Source: Photobacterium sp. CCB-ST2H9
Lineage (GTDB): Bacteria > Pseudomonadota > Gammaproteobacteria > Enterobacterales > Vibrionaceae
Length of the DNA: 64,000 bases
Direction: 5' to 3'
NCBI RefSeq assembly: GCF_023151555.2
Contig: NZ_CP100425.1
Span: 744,001 to 808,000 of the forward strand
Shown here: positions 21,036 to 29,523 of the stretch, piece after piece
How positions within the stretch are numbered: position 1 is the stretch's first letter
Layout of the letters: the number at the start of each line of letters is the position of its first letter
Notes under the pieces: generated by a model
Told to the model about the DNA's origin: nothing
What the model saw: the letters and a program-made list of their open reading frames with translations, nothing else
Databases searched by the model: none
Translations under genes and position numbers: made by a program

Positions 21036-21500
21036 TTAGTATTGGTCAGCCTCGTAAGGATTGGCAAACCCTAAACCTTGCATAATTTCGGTTTCCAGAG
21101 CTTCCATTTCTTCGGCTTCGTCATCTTCAATATGGTCATAACCTAGCAGATGAAGCGAGCCGTGTACAACCATATGTGCCCAGTGCGCGAGCAGGGGTTT
21201 ATTCTGCTCCTCAGCTTCTTTTTCAACGACCTGGCGACAGATAATCAGATCGCCCAGCAGTTCCAGCTCAACACCCGGCGGGGCTTCGAATGGAAATGAC
21301 AGCACATTGGTCGGCTTGTCTTTCCCCCGGTAGTCCCGGTTCAGGGTCTGACTTTCAGCTTCATCGACCAGCCGGACCGTGACTTCAGCATCCGCCTGAA
21401 ATGGCGTTACGGCGGCTTCCAGCCAGCGCTGGAAGTCGGCTACCGCTGGCATGCCACTTTCATCAGCAGTGGCAAGCTGTAAATCCAGATAAACTGACAT
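21036..21500 (-). CDS. ybeY: Endoribonuclease YbeY
   Basis: A 154-residue metal-dependent RNase for 16S rRNA 3' maturation and ribosome quality control. The zinc motif [11 protein letters not shown] gives ligands H113, H117 and H123. The conserved Arg59 lies in [18 protein letters not shown]. It sits 8 bp after ybeZ. Confidence 0.96.
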   Translation of the reverse strand: MSVYLDLQLATADESGMPAVADFQRWLEAAVTPFQADAEVTVRLVDEAESQTLNRDYRGKDKPTNVLSFPFEAPPGVELELLGDLIICRQVVEKEAEEQNKPLLAHWAHMVVHGSLHLLGYDHIEDDEAEEMEALETEIMQGLGFANPYEADQY

Positions 21501-21508
21501 CTGTGTGA

Positions 21509-22570
21509 TTATTCCGTTTCAGAGCTGACCTGACGCGCTTCCTGTTGTTCACGGCGACGCTGTTCAGCCAGTTTACGTTGTTTCTGATCTTCGGTTTCCC
21601 AGACTTCGTACGCTTGAACAATTCGGGCGACAACCGGGTGGCGAACCACGTCGGTGGCCTGGAAGAAGTTAAAGCTGATCTCATCAACATCGGCCAGAAC
21701 TTCAATGGCATGACGAAGACCGGAGCGGGCACCGCGCGGCAGGTCAATCTGAGTGACGTCGCCGGTGATGACTGCACGGGAGTTAAAACCAATCCGGGTC
21801 AGGAACATTTTCATCTGTTCGACCGTGGTATTCTGGCTTTCATCCAGGATGATAAAGGCATCGTTCAGTGTGCGGCCGCGCATATAGGCCAGCGGGGCAA
21901 CTTCAATGACATTGCGTTCGATCAGCTTTTCGACGCGCTCGAAACCCAGCATTTCAAACAGGGCATCGTAGAGCGGGCGCAGATAAGGGTCGACTTTCTG
22001 GCTCAGATCCCCCGGCAGGAACCCCAGTTTTTCGCCGGCTTCAACCGCAGGGCGGGTCAGCAAGATCCGACGGATTTCCTGACGTTCCAGTGCATCAACG
22101 GCAGCTGCAACAGCCAGATAGGTTTTCCCAGTACCAGCCGGTCCCACACCAAAGGTAATATCATGGCCGACCATGTTGGCAATGTACTGGGCCTGATTTG
22201 GGGTACGCGGTTTAATCACCCCTTTTTTGGTCTTGATGTGAATTTCTTTGCCGTAAGGGATGCTTGAACTGACATCCTGTTCCAGAACGCCGGATTCTTT
22301 AATGGCCAGATGAATTTGTTCCGGTTCAATATCCGGGATCACATTGCGCACCGGGGCGGTGTCAACATACAGATCTTTCAGGATATTCGCTGTCGCTTCG
22401 GCCGTATGTGGCTGACCGACGATACTGAAACTGTGGCTGCGGTGATTGATTTCAACGCCGAGGCGGCGTTCCAGTTGCTTGATGTTGTCGTCGAATGGAC
22501 CGCAAAGGCTGGCCAGGCGGTGGTTATCGGCGGGTTCGAGATTCAGTTCAACAGTAATAATTTTGCTCAA
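21509..22570 (-). CDS. ybeZ: PhoH-like ATPase YbeZ
   Basis: A 353-residue P-loop ATPase with Walker A GPAGTGKT (143-150) and Walker [10 protein letters not shown]. Partner of YbeY in rRNA processing. It has the N-terminal KH-like region typical of YbeZ and a charged C-terminal tail rich in Gln, Arg and Glu. A hairpin separates it from miaB upstream. Confidence 0.94.
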   Translation of the reverse strand: MSKIITVELNLEPADNHRLASLCGPFDDNIKQLERRLGVEINHRSHSFSIVGQPHTAEATANILKDLYVDTAPVRNVIPDIEPEQIHLAIKESGVLEQDVSSSIPYGKEIHIKTKKGVIKPRTPNQAQYIANMVGHDITFGVGPAGTGKTYLAVAAAVDALERQEIRRILLTRPAVEAGEKLGFLPGDLSQKVDPYLRPLYDALFEMLGFERVEKLIERNVIEVAPLAYMRGRTLNDAFIILDESQNTTVEQMKMFLTRIGFNSRAVITGDVTQIDLPRGARSGLRHAIEVLADVDEISFNFFQATDVVRHPVVARIVQAYEVWETEDQKQRKLAEQRRREQQEARQVSSETE

Positions 22571-22586
22571 GATTTGCCTCTCAATA

Positions 22587-22610
22587 GGCCGCCCACTGTG
22601 ACGGGCGGCC
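22587..22610 (-). terminator. GC-rich hairpin between miaB and ybeZ
   Basis: GGCCGCCC pairs with GGGCGGCC over an 8-nt loop between the miaB stop and the ybeZ start. There is no T run, so it may be an attenuating or processing hairpin rather than a full terminator. Confidence 0.45.
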
Positions 22611-22648
22611 GGTATAACTGGGCATGGGCAGATATTTCTGTCCTCTTA

Positions 22649-24073
22649 TTAAGGAGTATAAACGCCTACACCCAATTCATCTTCTTTACGGGTTTTCTCC
22701 ATGACCTCACTCGGAGACATGGCAATACGCAGGTTCATGTCAGCCTCAGTGCGGACCAGTTCACCACGCAGGGAATTGTTGAATACGTCCGTGATTTTGA
22801 CATCGACAAACTGACCGATCAAATCCACAGAGCCTTCAAAGTTCACGACCCGGTTGTTTTCGGTACGGCCGCGCAGTTCCATAATGTTTTTCTTTGATGG
22901 ACCTTCAACCAGAATGCGCTGCTCTGTATCCAGCATCTGACGTGAGTAACGCATGGCCTGGGTATTGATCTGCTGCTGCAGTTCATACAGGCGCTGTTTC
23001 TTCACATCTTCAGGCAGATCACACGGGTAATCTGCAGCCGGGGTTCCCGGACGAGGGGAATAAATGAAGCTGAAGCTCATGTCGAAATCAATTTCGCGGA
23101 TCAGCTTCATTGTATCCTGGAAATCCTGATCGGATTCGCCCGGGAACGCCACGATAAAGTCTGAACTGATGGTGATTTCAGGACGGGCCTGACGCAGCTT
23201 ACGGATTTTTGATTTGTACTCAATGGCCGTATGCGGGCGCTTCATCATCGCCAGAATCCGGTCTGAGCCGCTCTGTACCGGCAGGTGCAGGAAGCTGACC
23301 ACTTCCGGCGTGTCTTTGTAGACCTCAATGATGTCGTCCGTAAACTCAATCGGGTGGCTGGTGGTGTAACGAATCCGGTCAATGCCGTCGATAGCGGCAA
23401 CCAGGCGCAACAATTCAGCAAAAGAAGCGATTTCACCATCATGAGTTGCACCACGGAAGGCGTTCACGTTCTGGCCCAGCAGGTTGACTTCACGAACGCC
23501 CTGCTCAGCCAGTTGTGCGATTTCGAACAATACATCGTCCAGCGGACGGCTGACTTCTTCACCACGAGTGTAAGGAACAACACAGAAAGTACAGTATTTT
23601 GAGCAGCCTTCCATGATGGAAACGAATGCTGTCGGACCTTCTGCCCGTGGTTCTGGCAGGCTGTCGAATTTCTCAATCTCAGGGAAAGAGATATCCATGA
23701 CCGGCGCTTCAGATGACTGCGACTGAGAAATCATTTCCGGCAGACGGTGCAGTGTCTGAGGGCCAAAAATGACGTCTACGTAAGGAGCACGTTCACGAAT
23801 GGAATCCCCTTCCTGAGTCGCTACACAGCCACCGACACCAATCACCAGATCCGGTTTTTTGTCTTTCAGTGTTTTCCAGCGGCCAAGCTGATGGAAAACT
23901 TTTTCCTGAGCTTTTTCACGGATCGAGCAGGTGTTCAGCAGCAGTACATCTGCTTCTTCTGGTTCTTCTGTTAATTCATAACCGCCATTAGCGTTGAGAA
24001 GATCGGCCATTTTGGATGAATCGTATTCGTTCATCTGACAGCCCCAGGTTTTGATAAGCAGTTTCTTCGCCAT
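22649..24073 (-). CDS. miaB: tRNA-2-methylthio-N6-dimethylallyladenosine synthase MiaB
   Basis: A radical-SAM methylthiotransferase acting on i6A37 of tRNAs. From the ATG at 24073 it is 474 residues. The UPF0004 cluster ligands are C12, C49 and C83; the radical-SAM cysteines are C157, C161 and C164 (CSKYCTFC), followed by a C-terminal TRAM domain. The open frame upstream (to 24109) is not conserved. It is divergent from ubiF, as in E. coli. Confidence 0.96.
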   Translation of the reverse strand: MAKKLLIKTWGCQMNEYDSSKMADLLNANGGYELTEEPEEADVLLLNTCSIREKAQEKVFHQLGRWKTLKDKKPDLVIGVGGCVATQEGDSIRERAPYVDVIFGPQTLHRLPEMISQSQSSEAPVMDISFPEIEKFDSLPEPRAEGPTAFVSIMEGCSKYCTFCVVPYTRGEEVSRPLDDVLFEIAQLAEQGVREVNLLGQNVNAFRGATHDGEIASFAELLRLVAAIDGIDRIRYTTSHPIEFTDDIIEVYKDTPEVVSFLHLPVQSGSDRILAMMKRPHTAIEYKSKIRKLRQARPEITISSDFIVAFPGESDQDFQDTMKLIREIDFDMSFSFIYSPRPGTPAADYPCDLPEDVKKQRLYELQQQINTQAMRYSRQMLDTEQRILVEGPSKKNIMELRGRTENNRVVNFEGSVDLIGQFVDVKITDVFNNSLRGELVRTEADMNLRIAMSPSEVMEKTRKEDELGVGVYTP

Positions 24074-24399
24074 GTCTAACTCTTCACTCGTAGTGTTAAT
24101 TCGGTGCATTTTCTGCTGCTGATGCAGCGTCGGCCGGGAGTTGAAGGGCCTAAAATCCCTCTACTGTGGGCCAGCTTAAATTGCAAGCCGCGTATTGTAC
24201 TGCTTTCGACACGGCCTGACCAGATCATCAATGCTGATTATAAAACCGGCAGGCGTTGTGTTTAGAAACGTAGACAGTCCGGCAGAGATCAAGCTTCAGG
24301 GACAAAGCGGATTGAATTGACTGCGGACTTCAGCTTGAAGGTGGTCAACTTGCGGAAAGCCGTTAGAATGTCGGCATTGCAATGAATTGAGATACCAGC
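24074..24399. other. miaB-ubiF divergent intergenic region (326 bp)
   Basis: Carries the start regions of miaB (minus) and ubiF (plus). A TAGAAT hexamer at 24364-24369 could be a ubiF -10, but no convincing -35 sits at the right distance. I see no gene, RNA or repeat in it. Confidence 0.5.
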
Positions 24400-25560
24400 A
24401 TGGAACAGTTTGATGTAGTGATCGCCGGCGGCGGTATGGTTGGTGCAGCAGCGGCACTGGGAATGGCCCGTCAGGGGCGGAAAGTGGCGGTGATTGAGGG
24501 GGAGCGCCCCGCACCTTTCAATGAAAGCCAGGCGATGGATCTGCGGGTCTCTGCAATCTCGGCCCAGTCGGTGAAACTCCTGAAGCGACTGAATGCCTGG
24601 GACAGTATTTGCGCGATGCGGCTTTGCCCGTTCAGACGGCTGGAAACCTGGGAACATCCGGAGTGCCGGACCCGGTTCAATGCCGCAGATCTGGGACTGC
24701 CAGAGCTGGGTTTTATGGTCGAAAATCGTCTGATTCAGCTGGGGCTGTGGCAGGCTTTTGAAAGTCTGCCGAATCTGACACTGATTTGCCCGGCACGGCT
24801 TGCCCATTTTGACCGTCATGAAGCGGGTTATCAAGTGACGCTGGATAACGGTCAGGTACTGCAATCCCGTTGGCTGGTTGGTGCGGATGGTGCAAACTCC
24901 CGTGTGCGCCAGCAGGCCAACATTGGGATCACCGCCTGGGATTACCGCCAGCATTGTATGCTGATCAATGTGGAAACTGAGTTGCCGCAGCAGGATATCA
25001 CCTGGCAGCAGTTCACGCCGCAAGGACCTCGTTCTTTCCTGCCATTGCCCGGCCATCAGGGATCGCTGGTCTGGTATGACAGCCCGGCCCGGATCAAACA
25101 GTTATCGGCGATGACATCGGTACAACTGGAAACAGAAATTTTCAGGACGTTTCCGGCTGAACTGGGGCCAATTAAAGTGCTGAACCGAGGCAGTTTTCCG
25201 CTGACCCGGCGGCATGCGCAGTCCTATTATTCGGATGGTATTGTCTTGCTCGGTGATGCCGCACATACCATTAATCCATTGGCAGGGCAGGGTGTGAACC
25301 TGGGGTTCAAAGATGTGGAGGTTTTGCTGGATGAAATGGCAAACGGCGGCCAGTACTGGTTTGAAACCCAGGTGCTTAAGCGTTACGAACAACGACGCCG
25401 TCCGGATAACCTGCTGATGCAAACGGGGATGGATGTGTTCTATAAAGCTTTCAGTAATGATCTGAAACCTGTTGTGATGCTGCGGAATCTGGGACTCAGG
25501 CTGGCCGAACACACGGGGCCACTGAAGCACCAAGTGCTGAAATATGCTTTAGGGTTGTAA
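24400..25560 (+). CDS. ubiF: Ubiquinone biosynthesis FAD-dependent monooxygenase UbiF
   Basis: Hydroxylates 3-demethoxyubiquinol (the C6 position) in ubiquinone synthesis. The 386-residue flavoprotein has an N-terminal FAD fold (VIAGGGMVGAAAALG, residues 8-22), the mid-protein VGADGANSRVRQ motif, and the second FAD motif GDAAHTINPLAGQGVNLGFKDV. UbiF is chosen over UbiH or UbiI from its place beside miaB and a Gln/Leu/Met tRNA cluster, which is also the E. coli arrangement. Confidence 0.9.
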   Translation: MEQFDVVIAGGGMVGAAAALGMARQGRKVAVIEGERPAPFNESQAMDLRVSAISAQSVKLLKRLNAWDSICAMRLCPFRRLETWEHPECRTRFNAADLGLPELGFMVENRLIQLGLWQAFESLPNLTLICPARLAHFDRHEAGYQVTLDNGQVLQSRWLVGADGANSRVRQQANIGITAWDYRQHCMLINVETELPQQDITWQQFTPQGPRSFLPLPGHQGSLVWYDSPARIKQLSAMTSVQLETEIFRTFPAELGPIKVLNRGSFPLTRRHAQSYYSDGIVLLGDAAHTINPLAGQGVNLGFKDVEVLLDEMANGGQYWFETQVLKRYEQRRRPDNLLMQTGMDVFYKAFSNDLKPVVMLRNLGLRLAEHTGPLKHQVLKYALGL

Positions 25561-25587
25561 TTCAAGATTCAGGATAATGACAAATGC

Positions 25588-25613
25588 GAAAGCCACCTGT
25601 GTGTGGCTTTTTC
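25588..25613 (+). terminator. Terminator after ubiF
   Basis: AAAGCCAC pairs with GTGGCTTT over CTGTGT and is followed by a T run; 28 bp past the ubiF stop. Confidence 0.85.
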
Positions 25614-25649
25614 TTGTTCTGTATTCTGGCAAAGGGGGGCAACAGAGAC

Positions 25650-25672
25650 AAAAAAACCAGCTTTCGCTGGTT
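25650..25672 (-). terminator. Terminator of the 20-tRNA array
   Basis: On the minus strand AACCAGC (25672-25666) pairs with GCTGGTT (25661-25655) over a GAAA tetraloop and is followed by seven T. It lies 64 bp past the last tRNA gene and is the only terminator seen in the array. Confidence 0.88.
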
Positions 25673-25735
25673 GATTGCATGGATATGACAGGGTAGCCTA
25701 TCCGGATTTTAATAACTTTCTGTATGAGAGAAAGT

Positions 25736-25822
25736 TGGTGCGGAGGGAGAGACTTGAACTCTCACGTCCTTGCGGACACTAGCACCTGAAGCTAGCGCGT
25801 CTACCAATTCCGCCACCACCGC
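25736..25822 (-). tRNA. tRNA-Leu(CAG), array position 20 (last)
   Basis: An 87-nt gene with encoded CCA and a long variable arm. The anticodon loop TTCAGGT gives CAG. It shares its 64-nt upstream spacer, apart from two bases, with the copy at 26332. Confidence 0.97.
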
Positions 25823-25886
25823 ACGTGGTATTTACCTGTCTGAGCAGGAAAGATATCGAGATGGTAAAGCTCGGTACCTTGAATAA

Positions 25887-25961
25887 TGGCAGGGCTACCT
25901 GGATTCGAACCAGGGGATGACGGGATCAAAACCCGTTGCCTTACCGCTTGGCGATAGCCCT
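25887..25961 (-). tRNA. tRNA-Gln(UUG), array position 19
   Basis: A 75-nt gene with encoded CCA and anticodon loop TTTTGAT. It appears identical to the other five Gln copies in the array. Confidence 0.97.
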
Positions 25962-25991
25962 AGAGTGCAACTTATTTACAAAGAAGTCAAT

Positions 25992-26078
25992 TGGTGCGGA
26001 GGGAGAGACTTGAACTCTCACGCCCTTGCGGGCACTAGCACCTGAAGCTAGCGCGTCTACCAATTCCGCCACCACCGC
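25992..26078 (-). tRNA. tRNA-Leu(CAG), array position 18
   Basis: 87 nt with CCA. This copy differs from its six sisters in the variable arm, where one base pair is changed on both sides (plus strand GCCCTTGCGGGC instead of GTCCTTGCGGAC), so pairing is kept. Confidence 0.97.
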
Positions 26079-26122
26079 GTGTATTGACTCTTTTTTCCAT
26101 TTACACCTGGTAGGGGAGTAAA

Positions 26123-26199
26123 TGGTGGCTACGACGGGATTCGAACCTGTGACCCCATCATTATGAGTGATGTGCTCTAACCAACTGAGCTACGTAGCC
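26123..26199 (-). tRNA. tRNA-Met(CAU), elongator, array position 17
   Basis: 77 nt with CCA. Begins GGCTACG and has anticodon loop CTCATAA. Elongator type: the first pair is G-C and the anticodon stem lacks the three G-C pairs of the initiator. Confidence 0.95.
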
Positions 26200-26229
26200 A
26201 ATTTACAAACGTAAAAAACGTTTTGTAAA

Positions 26230-26304
26230 TGGCAGGGCTACCTGGATTCGAACCAGGGGATGACGGGATCAAAACCCGTTGCCTTACCGCTTGGCGATAG
26301 CCCT
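26230..26304 (-). tRNA. tRNA-Gln(UUG), array position 16
   Basis: 75 nt with CCA; same sequence as the other Gln copies. The 30-nt spacer to the upstream Met gene is itself an inverted repeat (ATTTACAAA.. ..TTTGTAAAT), a likely processing hairpin. Confidence 0.97.
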
Positions 26305-26331
26305 GCTGATGATCTGAATCAGATCGAAAGT

Positions 26332-26418
26332 TGGTGCGGAGGGAGAGACTTGAACTCTCACGTCCTTGCGGACACTAGCACCTGAAGCTAGCGCGTCTAC
26401 CAATTCCGCCACCACCGC
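26332..26418 (-). tRNA. tRNA-Leu(CAG), array position 15
   Basis: 87 nt with CCA. With the next upstream Gln gene it forms a 226-bp block repeated almost exactly at 25736-25961. Confidence 0.97.
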
Positions 26419-26482
26419 ACGTGGTATTTACCTGCTTGAGCAGGAAAGATATCGAGATGGTAAAGCTCGGTACCTTGAATAA

Positions 26483-26557
26483 TGGCAGGGCTACCTGGAT
26501 TCGAACCAGGGGATGACGGGATCAAAACCCGTTGCCTTACCGCTTGGCGATAGCCCT
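26483..26557 (-). tRNA. tRNA-Gln(UUG), array position 14
   Basis: 75 nt with CCA. Only 3 nt separate it from the upstream Leu(UAG) gene, as for every Leu(UAG)-Gln pair in the array. Confidence 0.97.
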
Positions 26558-26560
26558 AAA

Positions 26561-26645
26561 TGGTGCGGAAGGAGAGACTTGAACTCTCACACCTTGCGGC
26601 GCCAGAACCTAAATCTGGTGCGTCTACCAATTCCGCCACTTCCGC
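26561..26645 (-). tRNA. tRNA-Leu(UAG), array position 13
   Basis: 85 nt with CCA and anticodon loop TTTAGGT. The acceptor stem is GCGGAAG with CTTCCGC, while the other two Leu(UAG) copies have A-U at the last pair. Confidence 0.97.
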
Positions 26646-26680
26646 AAATTGTTGGATGTCTGAGACATCAGAAAAGTCAT

Positions 26681-26767
26681 TGGTGCGGAGGGAGAGACTT
26701 GAACTCTCACGTCCTTGCGGACACTAGCACCTGAAGCTAGCGCGTCTACCAATTCCGCCACCACCGC
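26681..26767 (-). tRNA. tRNA-Leu(CAG), array position 12
   Basis: 87 nt with CCA. Preceded by the longest spacer in the array (97 nt), which shows no further tRNA. Confidence 0.97.
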
Positions 26768-26864
26768 ATTGTGTGACTTTTCAATCAGATACATATTCTG
26801 TATCTGCTTCCGGTATTCACCGGAGAAGACACCGAGCTGGTAATACTCGTTATCTTTAAACAGA

Positions 26865-26939
26865 TGGCAGGGCTACCTGGATTCGAACCAGGGGATGACG
26901 GGATCAAAACCCGTTGCCTTACCGCTTGGCGATAGCCCT
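26865..26939 (-). tRNA. tRNA-Gln(UUG), array position 11
   Basis: 75 nt with CCA; last gene of a four-gene block (Met, Leu CAG, Leu UAG, Gln) that is repeated at 27699-28092. Confidence 0.97.
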
Positions 26940-26942
26940 ATA

Positions 26943-27027
26943 TGGTGCGGAAAGAGAGACTTGAACTCTCACACCTTGCGGCGCCAGAACCTAAATCTGG
27001 TGCGTCTACCAATTCCGCCATTTCCGC
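26943..27027 (-). tRNA. tRNA-Leu(UAG), array position 10
   Basis: 85 nt with CCA; acceptor GCGGAAA with TTTCCGC, identical to the copy at 27777. Confidence 0.97.
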
Positions 27028-27059
27028 ATATTGTTTGCCTTTACAAGGCCGGATGTCAT

Positions 27060-27146
27060 TGGTGCGGAGGGAGAGACTTGAACTCTCACGTCCTTGCGGA
27101 CACTAGCACCTGAAGCTAGCGCGTCTACCAATTCCGCCACCACCGC
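27060..27146 (-). tRNA. tRNA-Leu(CAG), array position 9
   Basis: 87 nt with CCA. Its 32-nt spacer to the next gene is identical to that at 27862-27893. Confidence 0.97.
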
Positions 27147-27182
27147 GTGGAATGACATCTTGTTTCTCACTCGAGGTGAGAA

Positions 27183-27259
27183 TGGTGGCTACGACGGGAT
27201 TCGAACCTGTGACCCCATCATTATGAGTGATGTGCTCTAACCAACTGAGCTACGTAGCC
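27183..27259 (-). tRNA. tRNA-Met(CAU), elongator, array position 8
   Basis: 77 nt with CCA; same sequence as the other Met copies. First gene of the second four-gene block. Confidence 0.95.
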
Positions 27260-27298
27260 ACTTTGTGTTCAACGCCGGCGTTGCCTACGTTTTGAAAA

Positions 27299-27373
27299 TG
27301 GCAGGGCTACCTGGATTCGAACCAGGGGATGACGGGATCAAAACCCGTTGCCTTACCGCTTGGCGATAGCCCT
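27299..27373 (-). tRNA. tRNA-Gln(UUG), array position 7
   Basis: 75 nt with CCA; follows Leu(CAG) directly, with no Leu(UAG) gene between them, so this unit lacks one member. Confidence 0.97.
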
Positions 27374-27451
27374 GCAGAATGTCACAAAGTATTGTGCTAT
27401 TCAAGAAAGAAATAATTTTACCGTTATTTCTTTCGTGTTCACCTCAGAGAT

Positions 27452-27538
27452 TGGTGCGGAGGGAGAGACTTGAACTCTCACGTCCTTGCGGACACTAGCA
27501 CCTGAAGCTAGCGCGTCTACCAATTCCGCCACCACCGC
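27452..27538 (-). tRNA. tRNA-Leu(CAG), array position 6
   Basis: 87 nt with CCA; identical in the visible stems and loops to the main Leu(CAG) type. Confidence 0.97.
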
Positions 27539-27576
27539 AATACGCTGGGTGAACGATTTGCCTTTCGGGCAAATTA

Positions 27577-27653
27577 TGGTGGCTACGACGGGATTCGAAC
27601 CTGTGACCCCATCATTATGAGTGATGTGCTCTAACCAACTGAGCTACGTAGCC
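27577..27653 (-). tRNA. tRNA-Met(CAU), elongator, array position 5
   Basis: 77 nt with CCA; same sequence as the other Met copies. Confidence 0.95.
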
Positions 27654-27698
27654 ATCAATTTTGTACCAACGCCGGTCAAAAGACCCACGTTTTGAATA

Positions 27699-27773
27699 TG
27701 GCAGGGCTACCTGGATTCGAACCAGGGGATGACGGGATCAAAACCCGTTGCCTTACCGCTTGGCGATAGCCCT
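27699..27773 (-). tRNA. tRNA-Gln(UUG), array position 4
   Basis: 75 nt with CCA; last gene of the first four-gene block. Confidence 0.97.
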
Positions 27774-27776
27774 ACA

Positions 27777-27861
27777 TGGTGCGGAAAGAGAGACTTGAAC
27801 TCTCACACCTTGCGGCGCCAGAACCTAAATCTGGTGCGTCTACCAATTCCGCCATTTCCGC
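27777..27861 (-). tRNA. tRNA-Leu(UAG), array position 3
   Basis: 85 nt with CCA; acceptor GCGGAAA with TTTCCGC. Confidence 0.97.
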
Positions 27862-27893
27862 ATATTGTTTGCCTTTACAAGGCCGGATGTCAT

Positions 27894-27980
27894 TGGTGCG
27901 GAGGGAGAGACTTGAACTCTCACGTCCTTGCGGACACTAGCACCTGAAGCTAGCGCGTCTACCAATTCCGCCACCACCGC
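27894..27980 (-). tRNA. tRNA-Leu(CAG), array position 2
   Basis: 87 nt with CCA; main Leu(CAG) type. Confidence 0.97.
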
Positions 27981-28015
27981 ATGGAATGACATCTGTTTCT
28001 CACTCGAGGTGAGAA

Positions 28016-28092
28016 TGGTGGCTACGACGGGATTCGAACCTGTGACCCCATCATTATGAGTGATGTGCTCTAACCAACTGAGCTACGTAGCC
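28016..28092 (-). tRNA. tRNA-Met(CAU), elongator, array position 1 (first)
   Basis: 77 nt with CCA. First gene transcribed, about 60 nt downstream of the predicted start site of the array promoter. Confidence 0.95.
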
Positions 28093-28151
28093 ATCATGCC
28101 GATTCAGCCAGTTTTCACTGTTGCCTTTTCATCAGGCGCTGTCTCGGGAAC

Positions 28152-28195
28152 GGGGCGCATTATGCTTATCCCTGTCTGGAGCGTCAATAGTTTTT
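28152..28195 (-). promoter_or_regulatory. Strong stable-RNA promoter of the tRNA array
   Basis: On the minus strand TTGACG (28187-28182) and CATAAT (28164-28159) are separated by exactly 17 bp. Upstream of the -35 is an A-run (AAAAAAACTA), like an UP element. Directly after the -10 is GCGCCCCG, the GC-rich discriminator typical of promoters under stringent control. Confidence 0.8.
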
Positions 28196-28308
28196 TTAAG
28201 AATCCCCAGAAAATCTGCTTGTTCGGTGGTTATTTGGACGAAATGACCGAATGCCATGCTAGGTCAGTGATTTGGCGGGTAAAAAATCAGCAACCTTGTT
28301 CATTCCGC

Positions 28309-28335
28309 AAAAAAAGGGCCGGCAAATGCCGGCCC
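28309..28335 (-). terminator. Terminator after ychF
   Basis: GGGCCGGC pairs with GCCGGCCC over AAAT or its complement; seven T follow on the minus strand, 26 bp after the ychF stop. Confidence 0.85.
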
Positions 28336-28360
28336 TGAAGTGTAGGTTTTTCGCTTTGCA

Positions 28361-29452
28361 TCAGACGTTGAAACGGAAGTGAACCACATCGCCGTCTTTT
28401 ACGATGTAATCTTTACCTTCCAGACGCCATTTACCAGCTTCTTTCGCACCACTTTCGCCATTGAACTCGATAAAGTGCTCGTAACCGACAACTTCAGCGC
28501 GGATAAAGCCCTTTTCAAAGTCGGTGTGGATCTTACCGGCAGCCTGAGGTGCAGTTGCGCCGACAGGAATGGTCCAGGCGCGGACTTCTTTCACACCAGC
28601 GGTGAAGTAAGTCTGCAGATTCAGCAGCTCATAACCGGAACGGATCACACGGTTCAGGCCCGGTTCTTCAATGCCCAGATCTGCCAGGAACTCTTCACGA
28701 TCTGCATCGTCCAGCTCAGCAATTTCAGATTCGATTGCCGCACAAACCGGAACCACGACGGCGTTTTCTTTGCTGGCGTGTTCAATCACCATTTCCAGAT
28801 GCGGGTTGTTTTCGAAGCCATCTTCGCTGACGTTTGCGATGTACATGGTTGGCTTCAGCGTCAGGAAGTTCAGGTAATCAATCGCTGCTTTTTCTTCTTT
28901 CGTCAGCTCAACGGAACGTGCCATACCACCTTCAGTCAGTGTCGGCAGCATTTTTTCCAGTACAGTGATTTCAAATTTCGCATCTTTGTCACCGCCTTTG
29001 GCACGTTTGGCCTGGCGCTGAATGGCACGCTCACAGGTATCCAGATCGGCCAGTGCCAGCTCAAGATTGATGATTTCAATATCGTCCAGCGGGTTGATCT
29101 TGCCGGCAACGTGCACGATGTTGTCGTTTTCGAAGCAGCGAACAACATGGCCAATCGCATCGGTTTCACGGATGTTCGCCAGGAATTTATTGCCCAGACC
29201 TTCACCTTTAGAAGCACCGGCAACAAGACCTGCGATATCAACGAATTCCATGGTCGTCGGCAGGATGCGCTCAGGATTGACGATTGCCGCCAGTTTATCC
29301 AGACGCAGATCAGGCACAGGAACCACGCCGGTATTTGGCTCGATCGTACAGAACGGGAAGTTAGCTGCCTCGATGCCTGCTTTCGTTAATGCATTGAAAA
29401 GTGTGGATTTACCTACGTTCGGCAGGCCCACGATACCACATTTAAAACCCAT
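28361..29452 (-). CDS. ychF: Redox-regulated ribosome-binding ATPase YchF
   Basis: An Obg-family P-loop protein that prefers ATP, 363 residues. The G1 motif is GLPNVGKST (9-17) and G3 is [11 protein letters not shown] coiled-coil region and a C-terminal TGS domain follow. It interacts with ribosomes and has been linked to stress responses. It follows pth by 71 bp; the pth-ychF pair is conserved in gammaproteobacteria. Confidence 0.96.
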   Translation of the reverse strand: MGFKCGIVGLPNVGKSTLFNALTKAGIEAANFPFCTIEPNTGVVPVPDLRLDKLAAIVNPERILPTTMEFVDIAGLVAGASKGEGLGNKFLANIRETDAIGHVVRCFENDNIVHVAGKINPLDDIEIINLELALADLDTCERAIQRQAKRAKGGDKDAKFEITVLEKMLPTLTEGGMARSVELTKEEKAAIDYLNFLTLKPTMYIANVSEDGFENNPHLEMVIEHASKENAVVVPVCAAIESEIAELDDADREEFLADLGIEEPGLNRVIRSGYELLNLQTYFTAGVKEVRAWTIPVGATAPQAAGKIHTDFEKGFIRAEVVGYEHFIEFNGESGAKEAGKWRLEGKDYIVKDGDVVHFRFNV

Positions 29453-29481
29453 GGCTTGAAACCCTTTAGTGATGCTTCCGG

Positions 29482-29503
29482 CATCCCGCTTTCGGGCGGG
29501 ATG
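29482..29503 (-). other. Intergenic hairpin between pth and ychF
   Basis: CATCCCGC pairs with GCGGGATG over a 6-nt loop. There is no T run, so it is more likely an RNA-stability or attenuation hairpin than a terminator. Confidence 0.4.
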
Positions 29504-29523
29504 GTGAAAAAGTCAGATTAAAC

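Noticed and set aside
26513..27947. Three similar ORFs starting MTGSKPVALPLGDSP
   Set aside because: They are read across the antisense strand of repeated Gln, Leu(UAG) and Leu(CAG) tRNA genes; the similarity only reflects the repeated tRNAs.
25736..28092. Possible CRISPR-like repeat array
   Set aside because: The repeats are 75-87 bp, of four kinds, fold as tRNAs with encoded CCA, and the spacers are of uneven length (3-97 bp) and themselves partly repeated.
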